Origin: Rhizomys pruinosus | Lineage: Eukaryota > Chordata > Mammalia > Rodentia > Spalacidae | Assembly: GCA_009823505.1 (NCBI GenBank) | Contig: VZQC01009956.1 | Coordinates: forward strand, 722,995 to 786,994 | Direction: 5' to 3' | Length of the DNA stretch: 64,000 nt | Part shown: positions 21,119 to 32,458 of the stretch, in pieces | Layout: the number at the start of each line of letters is the position of its first letter | How positions within the stretch are numbered: position 1 is the first letter of the stretch | Translations under genes and position numbers: made by a program | The notes under the pieces: generated by a model | The model's database searches: none | Told to the model about the DNA's origin: nothing | The model's input: the letters and a program-made list of their open reading frames with translations, nothing else

Positions 21119-22194
21119 AACACATTTTAGTAAAATTTCTTTCAGTTAATAAAGATCATTTGTCACCTACAAAATGATCAGCATATTAAAATAATTAGAA
21201 TAATTTTGTGTTAATTGTTGTAATACTTTAGTGAATTCTGAAAAATTTATATTGTATCAGAAACTGTTTTTATATTAGTTTAACTTTATTATAAAAGAAC
21301 AACATTGGACTCACTCTTGAATATTGCCAGTTCTCTGCCTACTCCAAATTCCTCAAAGTGGCATATATGCACATCAATCTCTTATGTTTCCCACCTAGTG
21401 CAAAGCTCGTAGTGTAAAGCCAGTTCCAACAATTAAGTTGCTCTAAGAGCATTGCTCTTCCTAAATTCTATACAGAAGTTCATCTTAATTATCCCTGAGG
21501 AAAGCGTACTCTGCATGATGAAGGAGTACTACTGCAAACAACCATAAATTCTGTGACTCACCATACTCTCTCTGTCTCCTGGTCTCTATCTCTCACTATT
21601 TTATCCTTCTCTTTTTCTTTCATTCATATTTACCAACTGTTTCTATTAAATATGCTTGGGTTGGCCATAGCCATCTATAAAGGTATTATTCTTTGAACTA
21701 TTCAGGTAGGCATGGCTCATTCTCTGAGATCTCAAATAGGAAAACATACATCCTTATTACATGTGTTGTTCTCAGGTCTCTGTGGTGCATTTTATTTGAT
21801 CATTATCCATTGCTGAACCCAAATAATATCAAGATGATTTAGCAGATGGAAAGTCAGTTGGAATGAGCTTAACATAGGAGAAACCAGATCAAGATGACAC
21901 TATGCTATGGATACAATTAAAAAATAATTTTCCAAGAAGAAATGGACAAAGAAGAATAACTTCAATAAATTTACAGAAATAGAAAATATATCACTGAAAA
22001 CATTAATGGAATCAGGGCTCTGTTGAACAGATCTCAGTAAGTTAAGAATGAAAGCTAGTATTCTTCACATGCCTTCATTTTCTTCTTATTCATTATGCAA
22101 CCCTTTTTAGTCTAGGCTTCAGGTTCTCACTTCTGACTTTGTACTGGGGAGACTAGCTAGTTCCTGCCCATGTAGTCAAGAGCTCCTCCAGAGA
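21119..22194. other. unrecognised AT-rich DNA
   Basis: No repeat, RNA or coding feature recognised. Confidence 0.4.
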
Positions 22195-22585
22195 TCAGGC
22201 ACATGTAACAATCAGACAGGTTTGAACCCTGCACCATGTGGGGTCCACCTACAGGCTCACCTGGGATGGTTGCAAACATCTGGATTTGGGTAGGGAACGC
22301 TAGTCAGAAGCTGAGGGAGGGGTCCCAGGTGTTCCCTAGCTAGTTTGTTGGTAGTCTGTAATACCATTGGCACAACACATTGGGGGATTCTCACTACAGA
22401 ACAGAGGTCACTTTCATACACTCACTGGGAGAGTTGTACTTACAGAACAGTGATGTCACATAGGTTCGTCCTACTGGCTCTGTAGAGATGCTTGCAAAGT
22501 CTTTTATTTGGGTCCATGGACAGGGAAGCCTATACTGAAGCCAGTGAGGGGCTCCTGGTATTCCCTAGCTAATGGGTAAGGATGC
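22195..22585 (+). repeat. imperfect ~250 bp tandem repeat
   Basis: Two diverged units share the order 'ggttgcaaacatctgg'/'gcttgcaaagtctttt', 'atttgggt', 'agggaa', 'agtcagaagctgaggg'/'actgaagccagtgagg', 'ggtattccctagcta'. Unit 1 is about 22250-22345, unit 2 about 22490-22575. It could be LTR or L1 5' UTR monomers; I do not recognise the family. Confidence 0.5.
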
Positions 22586-22913
22586 TGGATTTTTGCCATT
22601 GCTGCTCCCTTGTGGTTGGCTGCCTTCTGCTATCCTCACAGGCCGCTGCTGCTGCAGACTGCTGCTGCTGTTGCCACTTTCTAGTCACACCCCACATGTC
22701 ATCATCACAGTTTCTCATGGGGGGAAGTCAGGGCTTGGATGCAGGAGCTGAGAAAAGCCTGGCAGCAACAGGCTATGGTCAAGATAAGGAACCAATAACA
22801 GAAGGGGAAAAAAAGATTCAGGATTCAGGTAGTCTGTAAAACAGGATCAGAAAATGTTACATTTGGAGAGCAGAGGTGGATAGTGCCATTAATTTGTGAG
22901 CTGAGAGTGTGAT

Positions 22914-22958
22914 GGAGAAGAAAGAAGAAAAGAAGGAGGAGGAGGAGGAGAAGGAGGA

Positions 22959-23012
<54 letters not shown>
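22914..23012. repeat. (GGA)n / (GA)n purine microsatellite
   Basis: Roughly 100 bp of pure purine: GGA/AAG triplets passing into GA dinucleotides. Minus-strand frames full of Ser-Leu repeats are translations of it and are not genes. Confidence 0.95.
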
Positions 23013-23016
<4 letters not shown>

Positions 23017-24509
23017 AAGTTTGAGTCTTATCCCTGAGACAGATACACAGGAGGTTCCACTGGTGAATAATGATGCAAGGTTCATAGTTCTTTCTTTCTG
23101 CATATGTACACATATCTGGCATGAATTTAGTTTTATATTATTGCAGGAGGGAATTCTTCCTAACTAATGCATGGTTTAAAATAATATTTATGTTACTTTA
23201 GAATTACTTAGGATTGCAAGAGGGTACCAAGAATATCAGATGTTATTCTGCCTCTGACTTGGTGAACTCCTTAAACCATGTTATGCATATTTGAAAACTA
23301 AAAACAGTTAAATATACAATAAAATTACTAGGTGAACTTCACCATTTCTTCCTATTTTACACATTTCCAAAAAGGCATTCACCTAGAGAGCAAGATGGTG
23401 GCTGCCAGGGAGGCAGGTGCATTCAGAGCAGCTAAAACAAATTTCTGAAGGGCAATGGGATTTTATCTGTTATGGGGGAAGAATCATGTATCTGAAGTGA
23501 AGCAGAGAAGGATGCAGAGAGAATTTAGGGATGATGCAATGTCTGCATAGTGTTTCCCTGTGTAGCTGCTGCCATATGGATTATAGAGAGGACTTTAAAT
23601 GCAGAAGTACAGTGAAGCTGCTGAGGCCTATCAAGTAATGAGAAAAATTCTCGGCTGGAAATTGATTCTGTGAGGTACAAAATAGCGTGCTTAATTCAGC
23701 TGTGAGGTTTTCCATGTGTATATGAGGATGTTTTGAAAAGAGCAGAGGCACTAGAGCAAATTTTGTGAGGCCTTGGAGTAGTGAAACCAAGGGCAGGGAG
23801 TGCAACAAGCCGTGGCTGAGTTGGAATAGATTTTACTTAATGTTATAAAAGATTTATCCCAGATAGAAGAGACAGCACAAAGAGAAATAGAAATTTTAAG
23901 GGAGAAAATAGAAGAAGAAATATATAATAGGCCGATCTCCTCAGTATTGGCCCCTAACAGTGCCAGGAGACTGCATAAAAGAGACCCAGGAGAAAAGGCA
24001 GATAGTGATGAAGAGGAGAGTACAAGATGCCCTTCGAGTTTGGTCTTTAAATAAAAATAAAGGAAACCTCCATGTTTAAACGTGCTGATAGTAGTCTTAA
24101 ACATTTCCCAGAGTGGGAAGCTAAGGCAAGCATAAAATACTCAGCACTGGAGTTCTTCGAATTGGCAAAGACTTTCAATCAGGCAAGAAAGGAGCCTCCC
24201 ATACTGCTTTGTTTGGCTGTGAGACATAGGGGCAATATGGAATTATTTTAAGTACTGCAGAAGCAGAAAAGCTTATTAATATAACCAACCATCTCTCCTT
24301 GAGACATAGGCTGCATAGAATGAGGCAGCACAGGGGAAATCAGTCCCTATTGGACAGGCAAATCAAAACCAGTAGTCATGCATTGCTATCCCCAAATGAA
24401 GTTTCCATGAATACTAGGAGCTTGGAAGATGGTAAAGGGGCAATCACTCCTGAGGAAAACAATATATAGTACCCAGTTCAGATAGGACTGTGTTTACCGG
24501 TATTTTAAG
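23013..24509. other. unrecognised DNA; one short gag-like stretch possible
   Basis: Plus-strand codons at about 23835-24055 read as a charged, acidic, uninterrupted stretch (for example KADSDEEEST) that looks more protein-like than its surroundings and could be a relic of a retroviral gag. No domain can be confirmed. The rest is unassigned. Confidence 0.25.
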
Positions 24510-24520
24510 AAAAGTTTTGT

Positions 24521-24784
24521 GGAGCTGGAGAGATGGCTCAGCAGTTAAGAGCACTGACTTCAATAGCAGACAACCTGGATTCAATTCCCAGCCCCTACAT
24601 GGTGGCTAAGAATCATCTTTAAGCCAGGCTTGGTGGTGGTTCATGCCTTTGCTCCTGGCACTCAGGAGGCAGAGGCAGGTGGATCTCTGTGAGTTCAAGG
24701 CCAGCCTGGTCTACAGAGTGAGTTCCAGGCCAGCTGGGTCTATAGGGAGACCCTGTCTCAAAAGCAAAAAATAAAATAAAATAA
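24521..24784 (+). mobile_element. B2-B1 composite SINE
   Basis: The first ~100 bp of a B2 (A box in 'agatggctcagcagttaag', B box in 'ggattcaattcccag') joins at 24621 to a full-length B1 with an A-rich tail. The pair is flanked by near-identical 'aaaagttttgt' (24510-24520) and 'aaaaggtttgt' (24785-24795). No separate duplication surrounds the B1, so the pair may have moved as one transcript. Confidence 0.88.
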
Positions 24785-24795
24785 AAAAGGTTTGT

Positions 24796-25533
24796 TTCAT
24801 CAAGGACCTCAAGTTTGGTATGGAACATTAATGGCTGTGCTGAGCCCCTTGATCAGACAGGGTCTTCATGAATTAGGAGAGGATTTTCCAGACCTAAGTG
24901 TCCTGTTCTACATCAGTATGTAAAATATGATTGTAAAATAGCCTAAGGGCAATAAAAAGAGCCAAACAGAAAAGGAATTCTACTTGGGTTACTTGGAGGC
25001 AAAAGTTTTGAGATTTATATCAAACCCACTTTCCTAAAGAGGAAAACAGAGAGAAAGCCAAATTCCATGCTAAAGACAATCTCAGAAGCTGTAAAGGCTG
25101 AGGAACAGTTCACAAGAGGCATGCAGAGGATAAAAACTTTCCTCGGGGTGAAAAATGACCCCCAGATTAAGCAGAGTACCTTTCTCTACTGAGAAAAGTT
25201 ATGCTGGGGAGTGGAGTCAGTTTGATCAGATGGGGCCTCCTGCAGCAGCCAGATGATGTCAGTGAAAAGATATCAGATGTAACCTCAGACAGGAGTCAGG
25301 GCCAGATCCTGCCTGACCCAGAGAACCAGCAAATACAACCAGCACATAAGGGGTCCTATTCATCTTTGGCCTTGTGCAGGGCTAGGAAGCTTGAACCAAG
25401 ACCAGTGAATCTATAAAACCTTAAGAAATGCAGGGAGGCTGAAATAAAAACACCCCAGCACCACTGTGTTAGGAAAATGACTACAGATCCTGAGGAGCTG
25501 ACTAAATTAATGCCTCTTGTCTATGGTACTGTA
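24796..25533. other. unrecognised DNA
   Basis: No named repeat or convincing coding sequence. A 71-codon frame at 25201-25416 has no recognisable domain. Confidence 0.35.
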
Positions 25534-25544
25534 TCCAACATGGA

Positions 25545-25710
25545 TCTTTTTTTTTTTTTTTTTTTTTTTTCTTTTCGAGACAGGGTCTCCCAGTAGCCCC
25601 AGCTGTCCTGGAATTCGCTCTGTAGACCAGGCTGGCCTTGAATTCACAAAGATCTGCGGGCCTCTGCCTCCCAAGTGCTAGGATTAAAGGCATGCACCAC
25701 CATGCCCGGC
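25545..25710 (-). mobile_element. B1 SINE
   Basis: Full-length B1 in reverse with a long poly(T) start. Perfect target-site duplication TCCAACATGGA at 25534-25544 and 25711-25721, so a recent insertion. Confidence 0.98.
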
Positions 25711-25721
25711 TCCAACATGGA

Positions 25722-26589
25722 ACTTTTGAGACAGCAATTGGTACACATAGGTAACATTTTCACATATTATGTTAGATCTGATTTATGTTTGATTTAATAT
25801 ACAATGTTAATGTCTGAGAGTTTCACAGATATTAAACCCATTGGAAAGATAATCAAGTTGACCTAAAGAACAAATTAATAAACAATAAAATTAACTCTGT
25901 AAGAGGTACCAGATCCAGGTATAACTATGGAATTCTTAGGAGCTTTATGCTTGGATAAGCCATAAGCAATATTTCCTACAAATGTTGAGGAAAGTCTATA
26001 ATGTCCTGTGCCTGTAGTTGCCAAATTTTAAATGTTACCTTATAAAAGTAAAAAATAGAGGCTCCCCCCAAATTGTGCAATGGATAAATAAAGATGAATG
26101 CAATGGGTTGGTTGCCTCACTCCAGGAGCTGTTGGGCAGAGAAGCTCTAGAGGCCCTCAAAACAAAGGCCTCTAATGTTGGTTTCACAAAGGAAGCAGAT
26201 TGTAACATTCTATTGATGAAGACATGGCATGATGTGAGAATGGGAAAGGGAGGTAATTCTGGGACCTAGCCTTCTTACTACACACCTGGCCTTCATATTG
26301 CTGGAGGGTGCTATGCAGATGGCTAGGGAGAAATGGTCCCCACAGTTCTAATACAGACCTCATGTGCTTCTTTCTCACATGCTAAATAAGGTGTTCTAGC
26401 ACAGTAGTGGCAGTCTGGTATATGTGCACACAGAAAAATTCCATTTGGACTTATGGCTTGCTCCCTGAGGAGCTTGTGGTATCAGTTGTGTAACTGATAC
26501 CACAAGCCAGGATGAACTCTAGTGGCAGGGGACTTTATAGAGCCCAAGAGAAAAGCCATTAGAATAGTTTGTTAAAGAGTTATGATACC
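25722..26589. other. unrecognised DNA with a perfect hairpin
   Basis: Unassigned sequence. At 26472-26507 two perfect 16 bp inverted arms flank a 4-base loop (see findings). Frames here are short and featureless. Confidence 0.35.
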
Positions 26590-26885
26590 CCTGGCAGGAT
26601 ACCATACAAGCATTTGTGTTTTTGCTCATAGCACGGATTTTTATACTGGTCAGTGCATGCTTCTTTCTATTTGTGTTTTATTTGCAGGAAAAATACTCCT
26701 GAAATTAACCAGCAGTTCACTGGAAATAGAACCTCGACAGACCCAAAAGCTTCATGTCTCACCTTGTAAGGAAAAATTAGATCATCCTACATACATCTTT
26801 CTCACCCCCACAAGGCCTAGGGACTTTTGTGGAAGAGGCAGGCTAGTAATTATTTTAAGGACCAAAAGAAGCAGATGGAATGGGG
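26590..26885 (+). repeat. repeat Q copy 5 (partial)
   Basis: Aligns with Q copy 3 at about 15810-16010: a 'tttgtgttttatttgcagg' stretch, 'aacctcgacagacccaaaa', and 'ggcctagggacttttgtgga'. More diverged than the other copies. The 143-codon frame across it is not supported as a gene. Confidence 0.5.
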
Positions 26886-29224
26886 AATCACCTAAACTTG
26901 TTTTTGAATGGAATCTGTCTGAGCAATCAGATTCCACTGACCACAGACACATCACTATGGAACTAGAGGCTTCAGGGCTCTCTGGTATTCTGCCAAAACC
27001 ATGTTGTGGGTAGCATCTCAGGTAGAACCAGCCAAGGATCAACATAAATGGAGCACCCATGGGGCCTTGTAAGTGATGTTCTGCCCATTTGCTCTGTAGG
27101 AATAACCCCATTAAAGTTCTCTTAAACAGAAGTTTTGAAGCCTCAGTTCCTTGCAGTAGCTGAGCCCCCAGAAAGAGGAGCTTGCTTGTGATCAGCATTG
27201 CATTGCCCTCCCAGGAAGGGAATTTACTGACATAGATCTTTATATGTAAGGCACAAAAACTCAGTAAAATATTGGGGACCAAACAGAATGCTCATCCTAT
27301 GATCATTAGCAATTATTTTAAGGACATGGGGAGATGGTTCAATTGTGAATGTGCTGCCCACACAAGTATGAAAATCCAAAATTCCCAGAATCCCTGTAGA
27401 ATGTCAGGTAATCTTAGGACACTGCTTCTAATTACATCTGAGAAGGCTGAGACGAGGATCCCCAAAGCATGCTGACTAGGGAGACTGGCCATAATGGTTA
27501 TGTCTGGTTTTGACTGAAAGCTCCTGCCTCAATGAATAAGGTGGAATACAATAGAAAAACAAGAAGAAATCATTTTATTGTCTCAGAAATTCATATATAT
27601 CAACTATGGGAAACACCACACAAAGCTAAGAACATACTGTTGAATGCAAAAGGGAAGATTCAATAAGCAACTTGCTCTGAAATCCCCTCTATGTAACACT
27701 TAAAGCATATTCTGTTGTAGGGACTGAGGGGATATGTTAGATACATGTTAGAGGGAACGTTCCCTAAGTGGGAAGGACCAGGCCCTATAAAAAGGTTGCT
27801 TCTTGCTCCCAGGGCTACATCTTTTAGTGTCCACACCATTCCAAGAATTTTCCACAGAGTATTGACACATGGTAATGGCTGGAATAATTGTTGAAACTTA
27901 AGGATAATAATATTCAAAAACTAAAACAAACACTTGACCAGAAAATAGCCTGCACAAAGGAGGAAAGTCTGTACCATGGGGAATAACAATGGCAGAGAAC
28001 GGGAAGGAGTCCTGAAAAGGGAGGGACAAAGAATCCTGAAAAGCCCCAGCACCACAGCTACCCTTCCCTTCCCGTGGGAACCATCAGTTTGCTACATTCA
28101 ATTTTTGCCTTTTTACACTTCCCTGTCTGTGAATATGCTATCACCATTTTGTGTCTGTGGATCTCTTGCTCCCATTATGTGACTCCACTCTCTCGCACCT
28201 TCCACAATGCTGGCAATGGGAATCTCTAACTCTCTACTACCTCGCTGATCCATTACTGACTCCTGGCTCATTCCAAGTGTTGTCTCCTGCCTCCAGTGAT
28301 AGAGAGATGCCTAAGCTTCTTGTGTGCTGCCCCCACTCCACCTTTGCCATGGTGACAGCTTCCAAGCTGAGGCCATGGTTGCCTTGGTGATGGCTTCCAA
28401 GGTGCTGACTGCTTGGAAGCTTCTAGGCATTTACCAATGAGGTTTTTCCAACCTTCTCTCACTCGCCCCTCCCAGCTGCCAACATCTCTCCTCCAGCTAG
28501 AACATTCTGCTGCAGTGATTTCCAAGCTGGTCTTTGTGAGTACCCTTGCTTTATTAAGCCCTGTTTGCACTTCCTCTGCTTGTTATGCTTGCTACTTTTA
28601 CTTTTTAGCCTACTTTCCTGGATGTCCACTTCTTTGTTCCATAGAACAAACACTGTGAATCCCCAATGTGACTACCTCTCCCTCCAAGACCCATATAACA
28701 AGACTATAAAAAATAAAAAAAAAATAGTGTCTCAGACTATTCCACATGGGGAGATTGTACAAGTTAGGGATAATAGATTACTTCATGGTACTGACAATAT
28801 TTTTTATGATAAAGTGAAATTAGATACATGATAATGTTCTTAATGTCCTACAGAAATCTTAGAGACAAGGAATACAATTAAGTTGACTATAAATTTTAAG
28901 AGGTATTAAATTGGGTGAGAACGGGAAATAAATCAGTAGAAATAGTATAAATGTATTATAGTCAAATAGTATAATTTCATGGAAGGGACCCGTGAAAACA
29001 AGCATTTGAAGCAAATAACTTGCTAAATAAATGGAGAGTAACAGACTTACATTCAAAAGGGCTGAAAGATAAAAATATTAATTGGTAATTTGGGCTTTGG
29101 GTTGCCAGATATGAGATTACCTGGCAGGTCATGAAGACTGAAGCAAATCCTTCTGCTAATGAGTCAGTGTGTGTTTGATGTTGAGACATGAATGGTGGAT
29201 AGGATCTGCAACCAGGATAAGAGA
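26886..29224. other. unrecognised DNA
   Basis: About 2.3 kb without a named repeat. 27970-28730 is less AT-rich, with repeated 'gatggcttccaagg' and 'gacagcttccaagc' stretches near 28350 and 28390, and ends in an A-run near 28720. It may be an old retroelement but I cannot identify it. Confidence 0.35.
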
Positions 29225-29420
29225 CCTCAGAAGCAGCAAAGAATTTTCTGCACAGGAAGCAGGAGCAGTGCCAGTCAGAGCAGGAGGAGTGGGAGTCCAG
29301 TGAGTTCCCTGCCCATGCCAGGTTTCCAGCATCTCTGTCTCCTGCAGGTGTAAGGAGCAGTCCTCCTCCTTCTATGATTAGAGCTTTGTAGTCAGACCTC
29401 TGGCCAGAGCCAGCTCAGAG
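29225..29420 (+). repeat. dispersed repeat D, copy 1
   Basis: Matches 63845-64000: 'tgcacaggaagcaggagca', a 'ccagtgagtt' stretch, and 'ctatgattagagcttt' versus 'ctctgattagaactttt'. Family unknown. Confidence 0.55.
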
Positions 29421-30186
29421 CTGGACTCGGACCAGAAGCCTGACTGGCAAAAATCTTCAATTTAGAGGCTTATAAATGCTCAGAATCGCTGTGATTGCCT
29501 GAGTGTGCATGCAAATAAGGTACAGAAAAAGGACTAATCAGGAGAGGGATCTCAAACTTTGGACAGGGTGGGGTAGGAGGAAGCCTGCACTATTGAAAGC
29601 TTTTTCAACCAGAGCTGCTTCCCCATTTCCTCTCCCTCCTCCCTGAGTGTTGGAGTGGGAGAAGGAAGGGAGGGGTAAACTCTGCAGTATCCTCCTGTGT
29701 TCAAGCTTCTGCTTGCCAATAGACACAAGAGACTAATGTGGGCTGGGGGGTGTCCTTTGAGATTGTATCTTCCCACAGAGGTCCTTTGTCCTTCCAGCCT
29801 TCAATTAATCCAGATATCTGGCCATATAATCGTGGCTTGTCTGTCAAAAGCCCTGTTGATGACTCTTTACATTAATGTGTTGATATTTCAGTTACTGATG
29901 CGAATCACTAAATCTACAGACCCTCTCAACCATCCCTGTGCATATATTTTCTTATACATGGATTAAATTTTCTCACTGAATGTGAGGTACATTATGTGAT
30001 CATGAAGTACTGGTTGTGTTTAATTCATATTTCATTAAGTATAGTTACATAAGGACACATGTAAACACAATTAGAAATATGTACACGTGTGAATTAGTAT
30101 ACACAGATGCATTTCCTTGGTATGTCAGGTGATAAGACATAGAATCATGTTGAGATCATTCAAAGTGAATGCGTTCTATATATGTG
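29421..30186. other. unrecognised DNA
   Basis: No repeat or gene recognised. Confidence 0.35.

Positions 30187-30221
<35 letters not shown>
30187..30221. repeat. (GT)n microsatellite
   Basis: Pure GT repeat of about 35 bp. Confidence 0.96.
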
Positions 30222-30223
<2 letters not shown>

Positions 30224-30264
30224 GATCTAGTTTAAATTAGGGGCTAGTTCTCAGCTAACATCCT

Positions 30265-30533
30265 CAGGGCAAAATGTGGGAGTCATGGGATTCCTCTGAC
30301 TCCACCCCAAGAGGGAACAATGTGGCCCAGGCAGAACACCAGTATACAGTGACATGTAAACGGGGGTCTATGACTGGCTCTGGAAGGTGAAGTCATTTTG
30401 TTAATAAAAGTGACTTGTAACAGGCAATAAATAAAATTCTCCATTACCATCTTTAAACAGAATTATGGCTCTGTTATTTTATGCATATACAGGCCAAAGC
30501 ATGACTGCATTTTGAGTTTTGGTGGCTAGTGGG
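30265..30533 (+). repeat. LTR-like repeat, copy 2
   Basis: Homologous to 8580-8945 (shared 'ctccaccccaag', 'gtgaagtcattttgttaataaa' versus 'gtgacatcatttattttat', and 'tgcatatacaggccaaagc'). It is cut off at 30533 by the start of retrovirus E2. Confidence 0.45.
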
Positions 30534-30868
30534 TGTAGTAGCCTGTATGTTGAGAATTATGCAGTGTGCCTGTGCAGAGCATGTCCCTTATCAACCTAAC
30601 CTGCCCTATGCAGGCAGACCATACTAGCAGTTGAGTTGCAGACCTGGGCCAATCACAAGGCAACATGATGACTGCACTAAGATTAGAGCGAATGAGAACA
30701 GTACATAAACCCCAACCTTGCCCCCAATAAACGAGTCCACAGCAGCTTGGCTTCTGCCCACATTCACCCAACTCCCAGGGTCTGTATTATGCTGACTCTG
30801 TGCCTCTCGCTCCCTTTCACTCATGGTCAGACCACAAAATTCCCTGGCAACCTGGGGTACTTACTACG
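30534..30868 (+). mobile_element. 5' LTR of retrovirus E2
   Basis: TGTAGTAGCCTG start and 'ttactacg' end (CA expected; the last bases are mutated). CCAAT box near 30650, TATA-like 'acataaacc' near 30702 and AATAAA near 30727 in the order of U3-R-U5. Confidence 0.92.
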
Positions 30869-30870
30869 TC

Positions 30871-30885
30871 TGGCACCCAACGTGG
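30871..30885 (+). promoter_or_regulatory. primer binding site, tRNA-Lys type (E2)
   Basis: TGGCACCCAACGTGG differs by one base from the complement of the tRNA-Lys(CUU) acceptor end. Confidence 0.88.
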
Positions 30886-31040
30886 TTTTTCGATCCCCCA
30901 GTGCTGATGGGGCATCCCCTTACTTGATCAGTGTGTAGGCCCCCTTTTGTGTTATTTGTTATTCTGGCTATGCACTAGGGTGAGCACCCATCCCCCACCC
31001 CCCCATACATCCCTCTCCTCCCTTACGATTTTCTGCCCTC

Positions 31041-31499
31041 ATGGGTAATATTTCTCCCCACATTTGGAAGAAACAGATGGCTGCCCTAAAGGCTCTCCTC
31101 CAGACCTCTGGCCTTAAAGTAAAATCCCAGGACTTGGATTCATTTGGGAGGAGGCTGTTTGCATTTCCCCTCCTCGCCATAATTCGGAGCCTTAAGGGCT
31201 CCTGCGTGGAGGATGTTCTGTGTGAGCATAACTCATCCTGCCACAAGAACACTGAGAAGTTGGCCCTGCCCTGTGTCCCCAACTTTCACCTGGATGAGAC
31301 AGGTTCCTCCCATCCCACCCCCCCAAAACACCCTTTAACTGCCCCTGCTAGGGATTTTCATTCACCTCCCCCCGGGCAATATACCCTTGGAGGGGGGCCC
31401 AGGAAGCTCTCTCCCACCAGAGGGACGCCCAGGAAGCTCTCTCCCACCAGAAGGACTAGAGACATCTTGTTCAGCTGGCCATGTCTTTTGGGTAAGTAA
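31041..31499 (+). pseudogene. retroviral gag matrix-like frame (E2)
   Basis: The most complete family gag start: 152 codons beginning MGNIS, with glycine at position 2 as needed for N-myristoylation. A GLKVKSQDLDSF stretch follows, in the place where class II matrix domains have a similar helix. After residue ~100 the sequence becomes proline-rich. A 30 bp direct repeat (31397-31426 and 31427-31456) duplicates ten codons (RKLSPTR-type) without breaking the frame. No capsid or nucleocapsid follows. Only the leader-gag segment may have been kept, possibly because it contains a packaging signal (inference). Confidence 0.6.
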
Positions 31500-32316
31500 G
31501 AGCTCATTTTTCTTTCTTTTTACTTTCACATTGGTTTCATTTACATGCAAGTTTCTTGTCTGGAATGCTCGCTTAGAAGAAACTGGATGCAGTATTGCTC
31601 CTCAATCGAGGAGATGGGGGATGCCCCAACTCTCCACTGGTAGAGTGTGAACACAGGGTTCACCTTAATGATTTGGAATCTGGGCAAGTGGTCCATGTTT
31701 TTGGTTCTGGGATGGACAGGGTGTCTGTCAGCTTTGTGTGCACAGCATTTCCCCTTTGTCTGACTATGTCTTGTGTTTATGGTAACTGTTCATCTGTTGT
31801 CTAAGGGAGCATCTAAGTTTTTGTGTGTGTTTGTAATTAGGTCCTTATAATTATCTCATGTTGTTTCTGTCAAACAAAGTGGCCACTTCAAGTTTCTGTC
31901 CTTTACATGCACAGAATCATTCATTTTGCCATGCCAGACTAGATACACAAGTGCAAACTTTACAATATGGATATTTAAAAACACAGTTAAAGGCCTAAAA
32001 TTTGGTTACTGTAGAAATATCTAAATTTAAACTTCACAATAGGTGATATAATTGACACAATAGGTGTCAGCCTCTGAGTTGACTGTTTAAGGATCCCATT
32101 TTTCTAGCTGACCTTTTGGTTTGTGCTTGCTTTCAAAAGGATTGTGTGAGGTAACTTGCTTGATTTTGGAAGGATTTTGCTCTGAATGTTCAATCTCATT
32201 TGTGATTTTTTTCTTTCTTTTTTTTTGAGACTTCAGCAGGCCAGATTCTCTGGGTGGGTGGATGTATCCCTGATTTAACATATTAACTAGCCTTTGGGAC
32301 TGGGAATGAATTCTTG

Positions 32317-32458
32317 GACCAAATGTGGTGGCACACACCTTTAATCCCAGTCCTTGCAAGGCTGAGGCAGGCAGTTCTTTGTGAGCTCAAGGTCGGCCCA
32401 TCTGGTTTTCTTTGGTGCATTTCCACCCAGCCACTATACAGAAACTCTATCTCAAAGG
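32317..32458 (+). mobile_element. old B1 resident in the E family (E2 copy)
   Basis: Same place and same aberrant 3' half as in E1 (20847) and E3 (42725). Confidence 0.87.

Noticed and set aside
22582..22839. cysteine-rich small frame
   Set aside because: The Cys run comes from a (GCT)n-type stretch; no signal peptide with plausible context or family match.
22825..23122. Ser-Leu repeat proteins on the minus strand
   Set aside because: Direct translation of the GA microsatellite.
26582..27013. 143-codon plus-strand frame
   Set aside because: It runs across repeat Q copy 5 and beyond; other Q copies have stops at the matching places and no protein family is recognised.
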